Assembly: GCF_029690045.1 (NCBI RefSeq)
Contig: NZ_CP121464.1
Location: 5,828,001-5,892,000, forward strand
Origin: Janthinobacterium rivuli
GTDB taxonomy: Bacteria; Pseudomonadota; Gammaproteobacteria; Burkholderiales; Burkholderiaceae_D
Direction of reading: 5' to 3'
DNA: 64,000 nt
The translations under genes were made by a program, and so were the position numbers. Below the pieces are notes generated by a model. It was not told the DNA's origin. It worked only from the letters and a program-made list of their open reading frames with translations, and ran no database searches. Below are positions 55,236 through 63,552 of this stretch, in pieces (positions within the stretch are counted from its first letter, which is position 1; each line of letters begins with the position of its first letter).

Positions 55236-57133
55236 AACGATGCGCCGCATGTATGTCTCGTAATCTCATCACCCTGCTGCCGATGCTGTCCCTGCTGGCC
55301 GCCTGCGCCGGCAACCAGGCCTACAACGATGGCCAGGCCATGCTGGGCGCGGGCCGCACGGAACAGGGCCTGGCCCTGCTGGAACAGGCGGCGCAAGCCG
55401 AGCCGACCAACGCCAAGTACCGTATCGCCGTTACCAACGGCAGGATGCGCGCGCTGAACAAGCTGAATGGCGCTGCGGAAGCGCTGCGCCAGCAGGGCAA
55501 GCTGCCCGAAGCGCAAGCGCTGTACCAGCAGGCCTTGGCGCTGGACGCCAGCAACGACGTGGCGCAGCGGGGCCTAGCCGGCGTGGCGCAGGATGAACGG
55601 CACCGCAAGCTGGTGCAGGAAGCGCAGGCCAGCTACCAGCGCGGCGGCGAGGCGAATATCGCGCAAGCGCAGGAAGCCTTGCGCCAGGTGCTGCAGGAGC
55701 GCCCCGCGCAGCGCGAGGCCCTGGCCCTGAAAAGCCGCATCGGCGAATCGCAATCGAAAAGCCTGCCGGCCGGCGGCAAGCTGGCGGCCGCCTACCGCAA
55801 ACCCGTGACCCTCGAATTTCGCGACGCGCCGCTGCGTTCCGTGTTCGACTTCATCAGCAAGGTCTCGGGCCTGAACTTCGTCTTCGACAAGGAAGTCGAC
55901 CCGGCCCTGCGCGCCACCATTTCCGTGCGCGACACCAGCATCGAAGAGGCGATTGCCATGCTGCTGGGCGCCAACCAGCTGGAACAAAGCGTCACCAACG
56001 ACAAATCGATCACGATCTATCCGAACACGCCGCAAAAGGTGAAGGATTACCAGCAGCTCGTGGTGCGCACTTTTTTCCTCGCCAATGCCGACGTCAAGAC
56101 GGTGGCGTTTTCCATCAAGACCCTGCTCAAGGCCAAGGACGTCGTCACCGATGAACGCCTGGGCATCATCATGCTGCGCGATACGCCGGAAATGGTGCGC
56201 ATGGCCGAGCGCATCATCAACGTGCAAGACCTGGCCGATCCGGAAGTGATGCTGGAAGTCGAGGTGCTGGAAGTCAAACGCACGCGCCTGATGGAGCTGG
56301 GCGTGCGCTGGCCGGACCAGGCCAGCCTGACACTGGCCGGTGCTGCAGGTATTACGGGAGGCCTGGGCGGCCTGAAAGTGGCGGACCTGCACCGCATCAA
56401 TGGCGACAATATCAACCTGGGCATCGGCGGCGTCACCCTGAACGCCAACAAGACGGACAGCGACAGCAATATTCTGGCCAATCCGCGCATCCGCGTGCGC
56501 AACAAGGAAAAAGCCAAGATCCTCATCGGCGACCGTGTGCCCGTCATTACCGTCACGACGAATAACGGCGTCAGTTCCGACAGCGTCAACTACATCGACG
56601 TGGGCCTGAAACTCGACGTGGAACCGAATGTCTACCTGGACGACGAAGTGGCCATCAAGATCAACCTGGAAGTGTCGAACGTCGTCAAGGAAGTCATCAG
56701 CAAGACGGGCACGCAGGCTTACCAGATCGGCACGCGCAGCGCCTCGACGGTCCTGCGCCTGAAGGATGGCGAGACGCAGGTGCTGGCTGGCCTGATCAGC
56801 GACGAAGACCGGGGCACGGCCAACAAGGTGCCGGGTGTGGGCGAGCTGCCCGTGCTGAACCGTTTGTTCGGCAGCCAGAAGGACGACGCCATGCGCAGCG
56901 AGATCGTGCTGTCGATCACGCCGCGCCTGCTGCGCAGCATCCGCCGCCCGGACCTGACGACGGCCGAATTCAACTCGGGCACCGAAGCCTCCGTGGGAGG
57001 CCGCGCCAGCGTGGGCGGCTCCCCAGAGGCTATCGCCGCGCCGGAGCAAGCCCCGGCGCGCACCGGCTCGCCCATGACGGGCGGCGACGAGGCTCCGGCC
57101 GCCGGCGAAAAATCAGGCAAGGGTGGCCAGTGA
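55232..57133 (+). CDS. Secretin (GspD/PilQ/MshL-like) with N-terminal TPR
   Basis: 633 aa from a TTG with AGGGGA upstream (ATG at 55253 is the alternative). A lipoprotein signal ends L-L-A-A-C (Cys25). Residues about 30-170 contain TPR-like helices (A-L-Y-Q-Q-A-L-A-L-D-A-S). A secretin-TonB short domain and N-domain follow (V-T-L-E-F-R-D-A-P-L-R-S-V-F, near 190-330), then the secretin pore domain (about 390-590; L-A-N-P-R-I-R-V, V-P-G-V-G-E-L-P-V-L-N-R-L-F-G) and a Ser/Gly/Ala-rich tail. The TPR-secretin fusion is like MshN+MshL joined. It forms the outer-membrane channel. Confidence 0.93.
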   Translation: MKRCAACMSRNLITLLPMLSLLAACAGNQAYNDGQAMLGAGRTEQGLALLEQAAQAEPTNAKYRIAVTNGRMRALNKLNGAAEALRQQGKLPEAQALYQQALALDASNDVAQRGLAGVAQDERHRKLVQEAQASYQRGGEANIAQAQEALRQVLQERPAQREALALKSRIGESQSKSLPAGGKLAAAYRKPVTLEFRDAPLRSVFDFISKVSGLNFVFDKEVDPALRATISVRDTSIEEAIAMLLGANQLEQSVTNDKSITIYPNTPQKVKDYQQLVVRTFFLANADVKTVAFSIKTLLKAKDVVTDERLGIIMLRDTPEMVRMAERIINVQDLADPEVMLEVEVLEVKRTRLMELGVRWPDQASLTLAGAAGITGGLGGLKVADLHRINGDNINLGIGGVTLNANKTDSDSNILANPRIRVRNKEKAKILIGDRVPVITVTTNNGVSSDSVNYIDVGLKLDVEPNVYLDDEVAIKINLEVSNVVKEVISKTGTQAYQIGTRSASTVLRLKDGETQVLAGLISDEDRGTANKVPGVGELPVLNRLFGSQKDDAMRSEIVLSITPRLLRSIRRPDLTTAEFNSGTEASVGGRASVGGSPEAIAAPEQAPARTGSPMTGGDEAPAAGEKSGKGGQ

Positions 57134-57600
57134 AAGAGCGGGGCTTTACCTTCATCGAGCTGATGATCACCCTGGCCATCATGGCGACCCTGGCCACGGT
57201 GGCCGTGCCGATGGCGCAGGTGGCATTGCAACGGTCCAAGGAACAGCAATTGCGCAGCGCCCTGATCGAAATGCGCGAAGCGATCGACGCCTACAAGCGC
57301 GCTTCGGACAATGGCCGCATCAAGCTGTCGCTGGGCGCCTCCGGCTATCCGAAAAAACTCGATGAACTGGTCGAGGGCGTGCCCGACCAGCGCAGCCCGT
57401 CCAAGCAGAACATCTATTTCCTTCGCCGCCTGCCGCGCGACCCGTTCCAGCCCGGGGAAGAAGGCAGCGCCGCCGACAGCTGGAGCAAGCGCGCCTATGC
57501 CTCGCCGCCCGACAATCCCAGCGAAGGCGAGGACGTGTTCGATGTCGCCTCGCGCTCGACCAAGGTGGGCCTGAACGGCGTGCCGCTCAATCAATGGTGA
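57130..57600 (+). CDS. GspG-like major pseudopilin
   Basis: 156 aa from a GTG overlapping the secretin stop. A very short leader M-K-E-R-G is cleaved before F-T-F-I-E-L-M-I-T-L (Glu5 present), followed by the N-terminal hydrophobic helix and a soluble domain with a GspG-like end (L-R-R-L-P-R-D-P-F, D-V-A-S-R-S). It belongs to the pilin class processed by PilD/GspO; no peptidase gene is in the operon, so the housekeeping PilD would be needed. Confidence 0.88.
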   Translation: MKERGFTFIELMITLAIMATLATVAVPMAQVALQRSKEQQLRSALIEMREAIDAYKRASDNGRIKLSLGASGYPKKLDELVEGVPDQRSPSKQNIYFLRRLPRDPFQPGEEGSAADSWSKRAYASPPDNPSEGEDVFDVASRSTKVGLNGVPLNQW

Positions 57601-57989
57601 ACCCGATGCCAGCCTCTTCTCCTCGCCGCGGCTTTACCCTGGTCGAACTGCTGGTGGTGCTGGCGATCATCTCGCTGCTGTTGACGATCGCCATTCCCCG
57701 CTATTTCGGCTCGGTGGAAAAATCGAAGGAGGTCGCGCTGAAGGAAAACCTGCAGGTGCTCAGGAGCGGCCTGGATAAATACTATGCCGACAAGGGCGAG
57801 TATCCGGCCGCGCTGGCCGACCTGGTGACCCACCATTACTTCCGCAGCGTGCCGCTGGACCCCGTCACCGAGTCCGCCGCCACCTGGCAGCTGATCCCTT
57901 CGCCGAATGGCGAGATCGGCGGCGTGGCCGACGTGCGCAGCGGCGCCAAGGGCAAGACGCGCGAGGGCATCCCCTTTGAGCAGCTCTGA
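57594..57989 (+). CDS. Second GspG/PilE-like pseudopilin
   Basis: 131 aa; overlaps the preceding pseudopilin gene by 7 bp. Leader M-V-N-P-M-P-A-S-S-P-R-R-G, cleavage before F-T-L-V-E-L-L-V-V-L (Glu5 present), hydrophobic helix, then D-K-Y-Y-A-D-K-G-E-Y-P and P-L-D-P-V-T typical of GspG. Having two GspG-like subunits side by side suggests one forms the shaft and the other a tip or specialised role. Confidence 0.87.
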   Translation: MVNPMPASSPRRGFTLVELLVVLAIISLLLTIAIPRYFGSVEKSKEVALKENLQVLRSGLDKYYADKGEYPAALADLVTHHYFRSVPLDPVTESAATWQLIPSPNGEIGGVADVRSGAKGKTREGIPFEQL

Positions 57990-58512
57990 TTTTCGACGCC
58001 GCGCACGGGGCTTCGCATATATCTGGACCCTCATGCTGGTCGCCTTCATGGGCGTGGGCCTGGTGCTGGCCAGCGAATTGCATGCCACGGCCGCGCGGCG
58101 CGAGAAAGAGCGCGAGCTGCTGTTCATCGGCCATGAATTTCGCAATGCGCTGGGCCGCTACTACGACAGCACGCCGGGCGACGGGCGGCCCCGCTATCCA
58201 TTGACCCTGCAGGAATTGCTGCGCGACCCGCGCTTTGCCAACGCCCGGCGGCACTTGCGCCGCCTGTATGCGGACCCCGTCACGGGCAAGACGGAATGGG
58301 GCGTGCTGCGGCAGGAGGGACGCATCGTCGGCATCCATTCGCTGTCGCCGCAGCTGCCCATCAAGCAGGACAATTTTCTCGATGAAGATGCCAGCCTGCG
58401 CCGCAAGCAACGCTATGCGGACTGGCACTTCACCTATCCGCACGACCTGGTGCTGGCACCGCCCGATGCGGCCGGCGGCGCGCCCGGGCTCAAGCCGAAA
58501 GGCGCGAACTGA
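57976..58512 (+). CDS. Atypical third pseudopilin
   Basis: 178 aa from a TTG that overlaps the second pseudopilin gene by 14 bp; no ATG exists near the conserved N-terminus. The processing-like site reads R-A-R-G then F-A-Y-I-W-T-L-M, with Trp where Glu5 normally sits, followed by a hydrophobic helix. The soluble part (A-R-R-E-K-E-R-E-L-L-F-I-G-H-E-F-R-N-A-L, Y-P-L-T-L-Q-E-L-L) matches a family of T2SS-associated proteins in betaproteobacteria. Missing Glu5 resembles GspK-type tip subunits. Last gene of the operon. Confidence 0.78.
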   Translation: MSSSDFRRRARGFAYIWTLMLVAFMGVGLVLASELHATAARREKERELLFIGHEFRNALGRYYDSTPGDGRPRYPLTLQELLRDPRFANARRHLRRLYADPVTGKTEWGVLRQEGRIVGIHSLSPQLPIKQDNFLDEDASLRRKQRYADWHFTYPHDLVLAPPDAAGGAPGLKPKGAN

Positions 58513-58557
58513 TATCATGCCCGCATTCCATATTCAGCATCGAGCAAAGGAGCAGGC

Positions 58558-59781
58558 ATGAGCATAGGTGGCACTTCCATCGAACAGGCATTGGCATCGC
58601 TGTCGGACATGACGGGCGGCATGGTTGCCATCGGCAAGGACGAACATGCGCAACGCATCGCCAAGGCGCAAGCGTTCATGCGCCAGCAGGGCATCGCCGC
58701 CATCTACCTGAACGCGGGCGCCAACCTCACCTATTTCACGGGCACCAAATGGTATGCCAGCGAACGCATGGTGGGCGCCATCCTGCCGGCCAGCGGCGAC
58801 ATCGAATACATCGCCCCCGCGTTCGAGGAAAGCACCTTGCAAGGATTCATGCTCATCGAAGGCAAGGTCAATTGCTGGGAAGAGCATGAAAGCCCGTACC
58901 AGCTGTTCGTCGACGTGCTGGCGCGCATGGGGATAGCCCAGGATGCGGCTGCGCCGCCGCGCGTGGGCATCTGCGAAAGCGCCGCCTACTTCATCTACGA
59001 CGGCATCAAACCGCTGGCCCCCGGCTATGCGCTGGAAAACGCGCGCGCCGTCACGGCGTACTGCCGCAGCCGCAAGTCGCAGGCGGAAATCGCCCTGATG
59101 CAGCGCGTGATGGACATGACACTGGCCGTGCACGTGGCCACGGCCAGCATGCTGGTCGAAGGCATCACGACGGTGGAAGTGGAAGAATTCATTCAGCGCG
59201 CGCACCGCAAGGTAGGGGCGCCCCGCTCGTATTTCTGCATCGTGCTGTTCGGCGAGGCGACGGCCTATCCGCATGGCGTCAATTACGTGCAAACCCTGAA
59301 GGCGGGCGACACGGTGCTGATCGACACGGGTTGCCAGGTGATGAACTACATCTCCGACATCACGCGCACCTATGTGTTTGGCGACATCAGCGAGCGCCAG
59401 CGCAGCGTGTGGAACAGCGAAAAGGCCGCGCAAGCCGCCGCGTTTTCCGCCGCCCGGCTGGGCGTGCCCTGCGGCGACGTGGACCGTGCCGCGCGCGTCT
59501 CGCTGGAAGCCGACGGCTTTGGCCCCGGCTACAAATTACCAGGCCTGCCGCACCGCACGGGCCACGGCATCGGTCTCGATATCCACGAGTGGCCTTACCT
59601 TGTGGGCAATGACACGACGCCGCTCGACGTGGGCATGTGCTTCTCGAACGAGCCGATGATCTGCATCCCCGGCGAATTCGGCATCCGCCACGAAGACCAT
59701 TTTTACATGACGGCAGACGGTCCGCGCTGGTTCACGCAGCCGGCGCACAGCATCGACGATCCGTTCGGGCTGCGGGCGTAG
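58558..59781 (+). CDS. M24-family Xaa-Pro aminopeptidase-like protein
   Basis: 407 aa. A creatinase-type N-terminal domain (about 30-170; Y-L-N-A-G-A-N-L-T-Y-F-T-G) precedes a pita-bread M24 domain with the metal ligands in D-T-G-C-Q and I-S-D-I-T-R-T, H-R-T-G-H-G-I-G, S-N-E-P-M and R-H-E-D-H. Removes N-terminal residues from Xaa-Pro peptides or acts on related substrates. It starts 46 bp after the pseudopilin operon; GGAG precedes the ATG. Cytoplasmic, no signal. Confidence 0.93.
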   Translation: MSIGGTSIEQALASLSDMTGGMVAIGKDEHAQRIAKAQAFMRQQGIAAIYLNAGANLTYFTGTKWYASERMVGAILPASGDIEYIAPAFEESTLQGFMLIEGKVNCWEEHESPYQLFVDVLARMGIAQDAAAPPRVGICESAAYFIYDGIKPLAPGYALENARAVTAYCRSRKSQAEIALMQRVMDMTLAVHVATASMLVEGITTVEVEEFIQRAHRKVGAPRSYFCIVLFGEATAYPHGVNYVQTLKAGDTVLIDTGCQVMNYISDITRTYVFGDISERQRSVWNSEKAAQAAAFSAARLGVPCGDVDRAARVSLEADGFGPGYKLPGLPHRTGHGIGLDIHEWPYLVGNDTTPLDVGMCFSNEPMICIPGEFGIRHEDHFYMTADGPRWFTQPAHSIDDPFGLRA

Positions 59782-59795
59782 CGTGACGCCCTTGT

Positions 59796-59876
59796 GTTGG
59801 ATTACGCTGCGCTAATCCAACCTACGCACACACCAATGTCAGGTAGGTCGGATTAGCGCCTTGCGCGTAATCCGAC
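59796..59876. repeat. Pair of inverted REP-like elements (BIME)
   Basis: Two hairpins with opposite orientation: GTTGGATTA...TAATCCAAC (59796-59821) and GTCGGATTA...TAATCCGAC (59847-59876). Each is flanked by GTAGGT on its 5' side when read in its own direction. This GTAGG(T/C)(T/C)GGATTA-type palindrome is a familiar dispersed REP sequence in proteobacteria. Placed between two convergent genes (M24 peptidase and chemoreceptor), it can also act as a bidirectional end signal. Confidence 0.85.
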
Positions 59877-59877
59877 A

Positions 59878-61425
59878 TCACCGCAACGCCAGGTAAGCCG
59901 CAGGAGCGCCCTGCGCCAGCTTGAACACGGCCAGCGCCGTGCCCAGTTGCACGGCTTGCTCCTGCAGCGATTCGGCGGCCGCCGACGCTTCTTCCACCAG
60001 CGCGGAATTTTGCTGCGTCATCTGGTCCATGCTGCCGATGGCCACGCCGATATCGCCGATGCCGGCACTTTGCGCCTGGCTCGCCGCGCTGATCTCGGCC
60101 ATGATGTCGGCCACCTTTTTCACGGAGTCGACGATCTGGCCCATGGTCAGCCCCGCCTCGTCGACCAGCTTCGAACCCACGTTGACCTTGGCCACCGAAT
60201 CGCCGATCAATTGCTTGATTTCGCGCGCCGCAGCCGCGCTGCGCTGCGCCAGGTTGCGCACTTCGGACGCCACCACGGCAAAGCCCCGTCCCTGTTCACC
60301 GGCGCGAGCCGCTTCCACGGCCGCATTCAAGGCCAGGATATTCGTCTGGAAGGCGATGCCGTCGATGACGCCGATGATGTCGACGATGCGTTTGGACGAG
60401 TCGTTGATCTCGCCCATGGTGGTGACCACCTGGCTGACCACTTGCCCGCCTTTGACTGCCACGGACGATGCCGACACCACCAGTTCGTGCGCCTGGCCCG
60501 CGTTGGCGGCGTTGTCGCGCACGGTGGAAGTCAGGCTGTCCATGCTGCGCGCCGTCTGATCCAGGCTGCCCGCCTGCGATTCCGTGCGCGCGGCCAGGTC
60601 CGCATTGCCCTGGGCGATTTCGGCGCTGGCCACCTGGATGGTTTCGGCCGACGCCTTGATACCAGACACCATGCCGGCCAGCCGGCCGCGCATTTCTTTC
60701 AATGCCGCCAGCAGGCTGGCCTGGTCGCCCGCCTCGGTGGCGATCTCCATCGAGAGGTCGCCATCGGCCACGGCGCGCGCGATCTGGCGCGCGTATTCGG
60801 GTTCACCACCGAGCTGCTGCCAGATGGCGCGCCCGACGAAATGCGACACGGCCACCAGGCAGACGATGACGGCCAGCGCCACGGCAATGCTGGTATTGAG
60901 CGCATTGCGCACATTGGCCGCGCTGCGTTCGATGCCCTGCTTGAATTGCAATTGCGCCTGTTCGTTGGTCTTGGCCAGGTCCGTGTTGAGCACTGCCAGC
61001 GCGCTCTGCATGCGGGTCACGGTCGCTTGCGGGTCGCCCTCTTCCATTTCCAGCATGATGCGCGCCGCGCTCAGGGCCGGCGCGTAATAGGCATCGAATT
61101 CCCTGGCCAGCCGCTGGCCCTGCTCGCGCTGGCCGGGGATCGCCGCGAAGGCGGTCAGTTTTTCGCGCAGCTTGACTGCCTGGCCGCCAACTTGCCCGAT
61201 ACGCTCCTTGTCGCCTTCGCTGACGGCGTCGCGCAAGGCGTCGCCGACGGCCGCCACGTCCAGAGTCAGCGACTTGGCCATGTCGAGCACGGGATAGTCG
61301 GCGCTTTCCGTCGCGTGGATGGAATTGAGCGTGGCCGTGGACAGATAGGCGCTAACGGCCAGCCCCAGCCCGAAAATCACGGCCGAGACGACAGGCAGCG
61401 CCCATATCTTGCGTTTGATGCTCAT
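59878..61425 (-). CDS. Methyl-accepting chemotaxis protein
   Basis: 515 aa. N-terminal span (about 9-29), a periplasmic four-helix-bundle sensor (about 30-185), a second span (about 186-206), HAMP (about 207-260) and a signalling domain. The hairpin tip is [33 protein letters not shown]. The C-terminus lacks the CheR/CheB tethering pentapeptide. Third gene of an operon with a porin and a small phosphate-binding-like protein, suggesting it senses the ligand handled by these. Confidence 0.95.
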   Translation of the reverse strand: MSIKRKIWALPVVSAVIFGLGLAVSAYLSTATLNSIHATESADYPVLDMAKSLTLDVAAVGDALRDAVSEGDKERIGQVGGQAVKLREKLTAFAAIPGQREQGQRLAREFDAYYAPALSAARIMLEMEEGDPQATVTRMQSALAVLNTDLAKTNEQAQLQFKQGIERSAANVRNALNTSIAVALAVIVCLVAVSHFVGRAIWQQLGGEPEYARQIARAVADGDLSMEIATEAGDQASLLAALKEMRGRLAGMVSGIKASAETIQVASAEIAQGNADLAARTESQAGSLDQTARSMDSLTSTVRDNAANAGQAHELVVSASSVAVKGGQVVSQVVTTMGEINDSSKRIVDIIGVIDGIAFQTNILALNAAVEAARAGEQGRGFAVVASEVRNLAQRSAAAAREIKQLIGDSVAKVNVGSKLVDEAGLTMGQIVDSVKKVADIMAEISAASQAQSAGIGDIGVAIGSMDQMTQQNSALVEEASAAAESLQEQAVQLGTALAVFKLAQGAPAAYLALR

Positions 61426-61483
61426 TGCTGTCTCCTGATGTATGTGTACCGGGCCGCCGCATGGCGCGCGGCCCGGGCCGGCT

Positions 61484-61891
61484 TTATGGCGCCGTCAGCA
61501 CCACTTTGACGCTGGCGTCGACGGCACTTTTTTCGATATAGCCGATGGCTTTCGGATCGGCGGCCACGGCCTTCTTCACGTCGGCGCTATTGGCCACTTC
61601 CTTCGGCAAGGTCGCCTTGCCCGTGAAGACCAGTTTGGACCACAGGGCCTTCGCCTGCGACGGCTCCTTGTCCGTCACCTTCTTGTAGAACTCGGCGCGC
61701 ACGGGAGCGCTTTCCGGCTGGTCGATCGGCGTCATGGCCGTCGATTTACCGAGGAAAAACTGCGCCACCTGTTCATTCGTCATGGCGCCCGCAGCGTTCT
61801 TCGGATTGACCACCACGACCACTTCGGCCATGGCGGGAACAGCGGTCGACAAGGCCAGCAAGGCAGCCACATTCAAGATCAATGGTTTCAT
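61484..61891 (-). CDS. Small periplasmic phosphate-binding-like protein (one lobe)
   Basis: 135 aa with a Sec signal peptide (cleavage after A-M-A, about residue 22) and AGGAG before the ATG. The mature part ([45 protein letters not shown]) corresponds to about one half of a PstS-type substrate-binding protein. Such short PBP-like proteins are often labelled phosphate ABC transporter binding proteins but have no permease nearby. Between the porin and chemoreceptor genes it may be a ligand-presenting partner. Confidence 0.8.
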   Translation of the reverse strand: MKPLILNVAALLALSTAVPAMAEVVVVVNPKNAAGAMTNEQVAQFFLGKSTAMTPIDQPESAPVRAEFYKKVTDKEPSQAKALWSKLVFTGKATLPKEVANSADVKKAVAADPKAIGYIEKSAVDASVKVVLTAP

Positions 61892-61901
61892 GCGGCGCTC
61901 C

Positions 61902-63164
61902 TTAGAAAACGAAATCGATGGCGGCGGCAGCCACCGTGACGGAGCCATGGGAACCCGGCTTGGCTTGCACGAACAGGCCAGGGCCATTCTTCGGCTTGAT
62001 GCGGTCGATCTGCACCTTCAGCGCGGCCGAACGGTGGAAGTCCCAGCGCACGCCGATGCTGTCCGTCGATTGCTCGAGCTGGTTGCGCGTATAAGCCAGG
62101 GTGTCGACGCCCGCCGACAGGGCGCGCAGGGTCGGCGTGCAGGCGGCCGGATAGCCGGCCGGGCAGGATGCGGGCACCGTGTTGTTCACGCGGCCATCGG
62201 CCTTCAGGCTGGCGTGGCTGTAGTACGGCAAAAAGGCGCCGATGCGATAGCCGCCCATCACGTACCACGAGGTGCTGTCGCTGACATAGCTGTCCGTCTT
62301 GCGCTTCGCATATTCCGACTGCACCAGCACATTGTTCCAGTCCAGGCCCAGGCCCACGGAGGTGAACGACGCCTTCTTGTCCTCCACTTCCAGCGCATCG
62401 GCCAGGGCGCCCAGCTGGGCGATCCTGTAGCCGCCGCCGGCCGCGCGCAAGCTGCCCATCAGGGTGTTCAGGCTCGGCGAATCGTTGATCGTCAGCTTGG
62501 TCTCGGCACGGCCGAAGCGCACGGTGACGGGGCCATGTTCGGCCACCACGTTGAGGGCGACGATGGACTTGCCTTCCACCTGCACGGTCGAAGCGGGACC
62601 CGTGGCCAGGGTGGCCTTGGTGCGTCCCAGCGCCAGCTGCGTGGTGATGCTGGTGTCGCCCGCGCTGAACTGGTAAGTGCCGTCGATGCCATCGATGCTG
62701 TTGAGGGGAACCTGCGAATACATTTCGCCGGGCGGGCGCAGCATGGTGTTGGCATAGCCGACGTTGCGGTAATCGGAAATCATGAAGACGGGCAGGCCCA
62801 TGCGGCCAACGCGCACGCTGAAGCTGTCCGATACCTTGGCCTTGGCGAAGGCCCACGCCAGTTCGGCGCCGAAGTCGTCCTCGCCATCCTTGCGCGCCAG
62901 GCCCTGCACGGTGGCCGACAACCACTGGTTGACGGTGACATTGGCTTGCAGCCCCAGGTTGGAATCGACGCCCGTGCGGGCGGTGCGGCCTGCGCCAGCC
63001 GCCTGGTTCGGGCGCGCGAACTGCGCGCTGTCGGTATCGGCCATGGTCAGGGCGGCGGTGCCGTAACCGCTGATCTTGACGGCGGGGCCAGTGGCCTCTT
63101 CGGCATAAGCATGGCTGATGGCCAAGGGCATGGCCAGCAGGAAAATCAGGACGTGTTTATTCAT
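61902..63164 (-). CDS. Outer-membrane porin-like protein
   Basis: 420 aa. A signal peptide (cleavage after A-Y-A near residue 21) and an amphipathic beta-rich sequence with alternating hydrophobic strands, ending in the outer-membrane signature A-A-A-I-D-F-V-F. The strand pattern (I-S-G-Y-G-T-A-A-L-T, V-R-V-G-R-M-G-L-P, V-T-V-R-F-G-R-A-E) fits a 16-18-strand porin. First gene of the porin / phosphate-binding-like / chemoreceptor operon; 10 bp to the next gene. Substrate unknown, anions possible. Confidence 0.82.
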   Translation of the reverse strand: MNKHVLIFLLAMPLAISHAYAEEATGPAVKISGYGTAALTMADTDSAQFARPNQAAGAGRTARTGVDSNLGLQANVTVNQWLSATVQGLARKDGEDDFGAELAWAFAKAKVSDSFSVRVGRMGLPVFMISDYRNVGYANTMLRPPGEMYSQVPLNSIDGIDGTYQFSAGDTSITTQLALGRTKATLATGPASTVQVEGKSIVALNVVAEHGPVTVRFGRAETKLTINDSPSLNTLMGSLRAAGGGYRIAQLGALADALEVEDKKASFTSVGLGLDWNNVLVQSEYAKRKTDSYVSDSTSWYVMGGYRIGAFLPYYSHASLKADGRVNNTVPASCPAGYPAACTPTLRALSAGVDTLAYTRNQLEQSTDSIGVRWDFHRSAALKVQIDRIKPKNGPGLFVQAKPGSHGSVTVAAAAIDFVF

Positions 63165-63488
63165 AGTAATTAAATACCCGTAGCGGTGAACGTGGAGTTG
63201 GACTCGCGGTCGATGGCTCACCGGCCGTAAAAGGCCGGGTCCGTTTTTTTCGCGCCGCCATCGCGTCGAGGAGCGTGCATGGCGGCGTGACCAGTGAGTA
63301 AAACAATGCTACAGAGAAAAAGTTTTACGTTGGAAAGTTTTCTTGAGGCAATGAGTGAATTCGCCCCTTTTCACGAAAAAAGCACGCGTTCTAGAGGGGT
63401 TTATCTAAATAGCACGCCGTGCAAAACCACACTTACGCTATATTTTTCATACACTTATGGATAATTCAAGACCAAAAGAAATCGGAAT
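63165..63488. other. Intergenic region upstream of the porin operon
   Basis: About 324 bp, AT-rich from 63300 to 63490. It holds a CCGGCC / GGCCGG hairpin (63221-63238) followed on the plus strand by CGGGTCCG and T7 (63244-63250). No plus-strand gene precedes it, so it may lie in the porin 5' leader or end an antisense transcript. Otherwise it presumably holds the porin promoter. No coding sequence seen. Confidence 0.5.
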
Positions 63489-63525
63489 AAAAAAGCGCCA
63501 CCCGCGCGAAGATCGCGGCTGGCGC
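63489..63525 (-). terminator. Intrinsic terminator after paaZ
   Basis: Minus-strand hairpin GCGCCA-x-CCGCG / CGCGG-x-TGGCGC (one internal mismatch) with a six-T tail (complement of 63489-63494), 27 bp past the paaZ stop. Confidence 0.85.
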
Positions 63526-63552
63526 CGTTCACACCAGTGCTGCAGCAGACGC

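Noticed and set aside
59796..59876. Possible phage or integron attachment site at the palindromes
   Set aside because: The two hairpins fit the dispersed REP/BIME pattern, and no integrase, tRNA gene or target duplication is nearby.
63221..63250. CCGGCC/GGCCGG hairpin plus T7 as a plus-strand terminator
   Set aside because: No plus-strand gene precedes it. Kept only as a note in the intergenic entry, since it may be part of the porin leader or end an antisense RNA.
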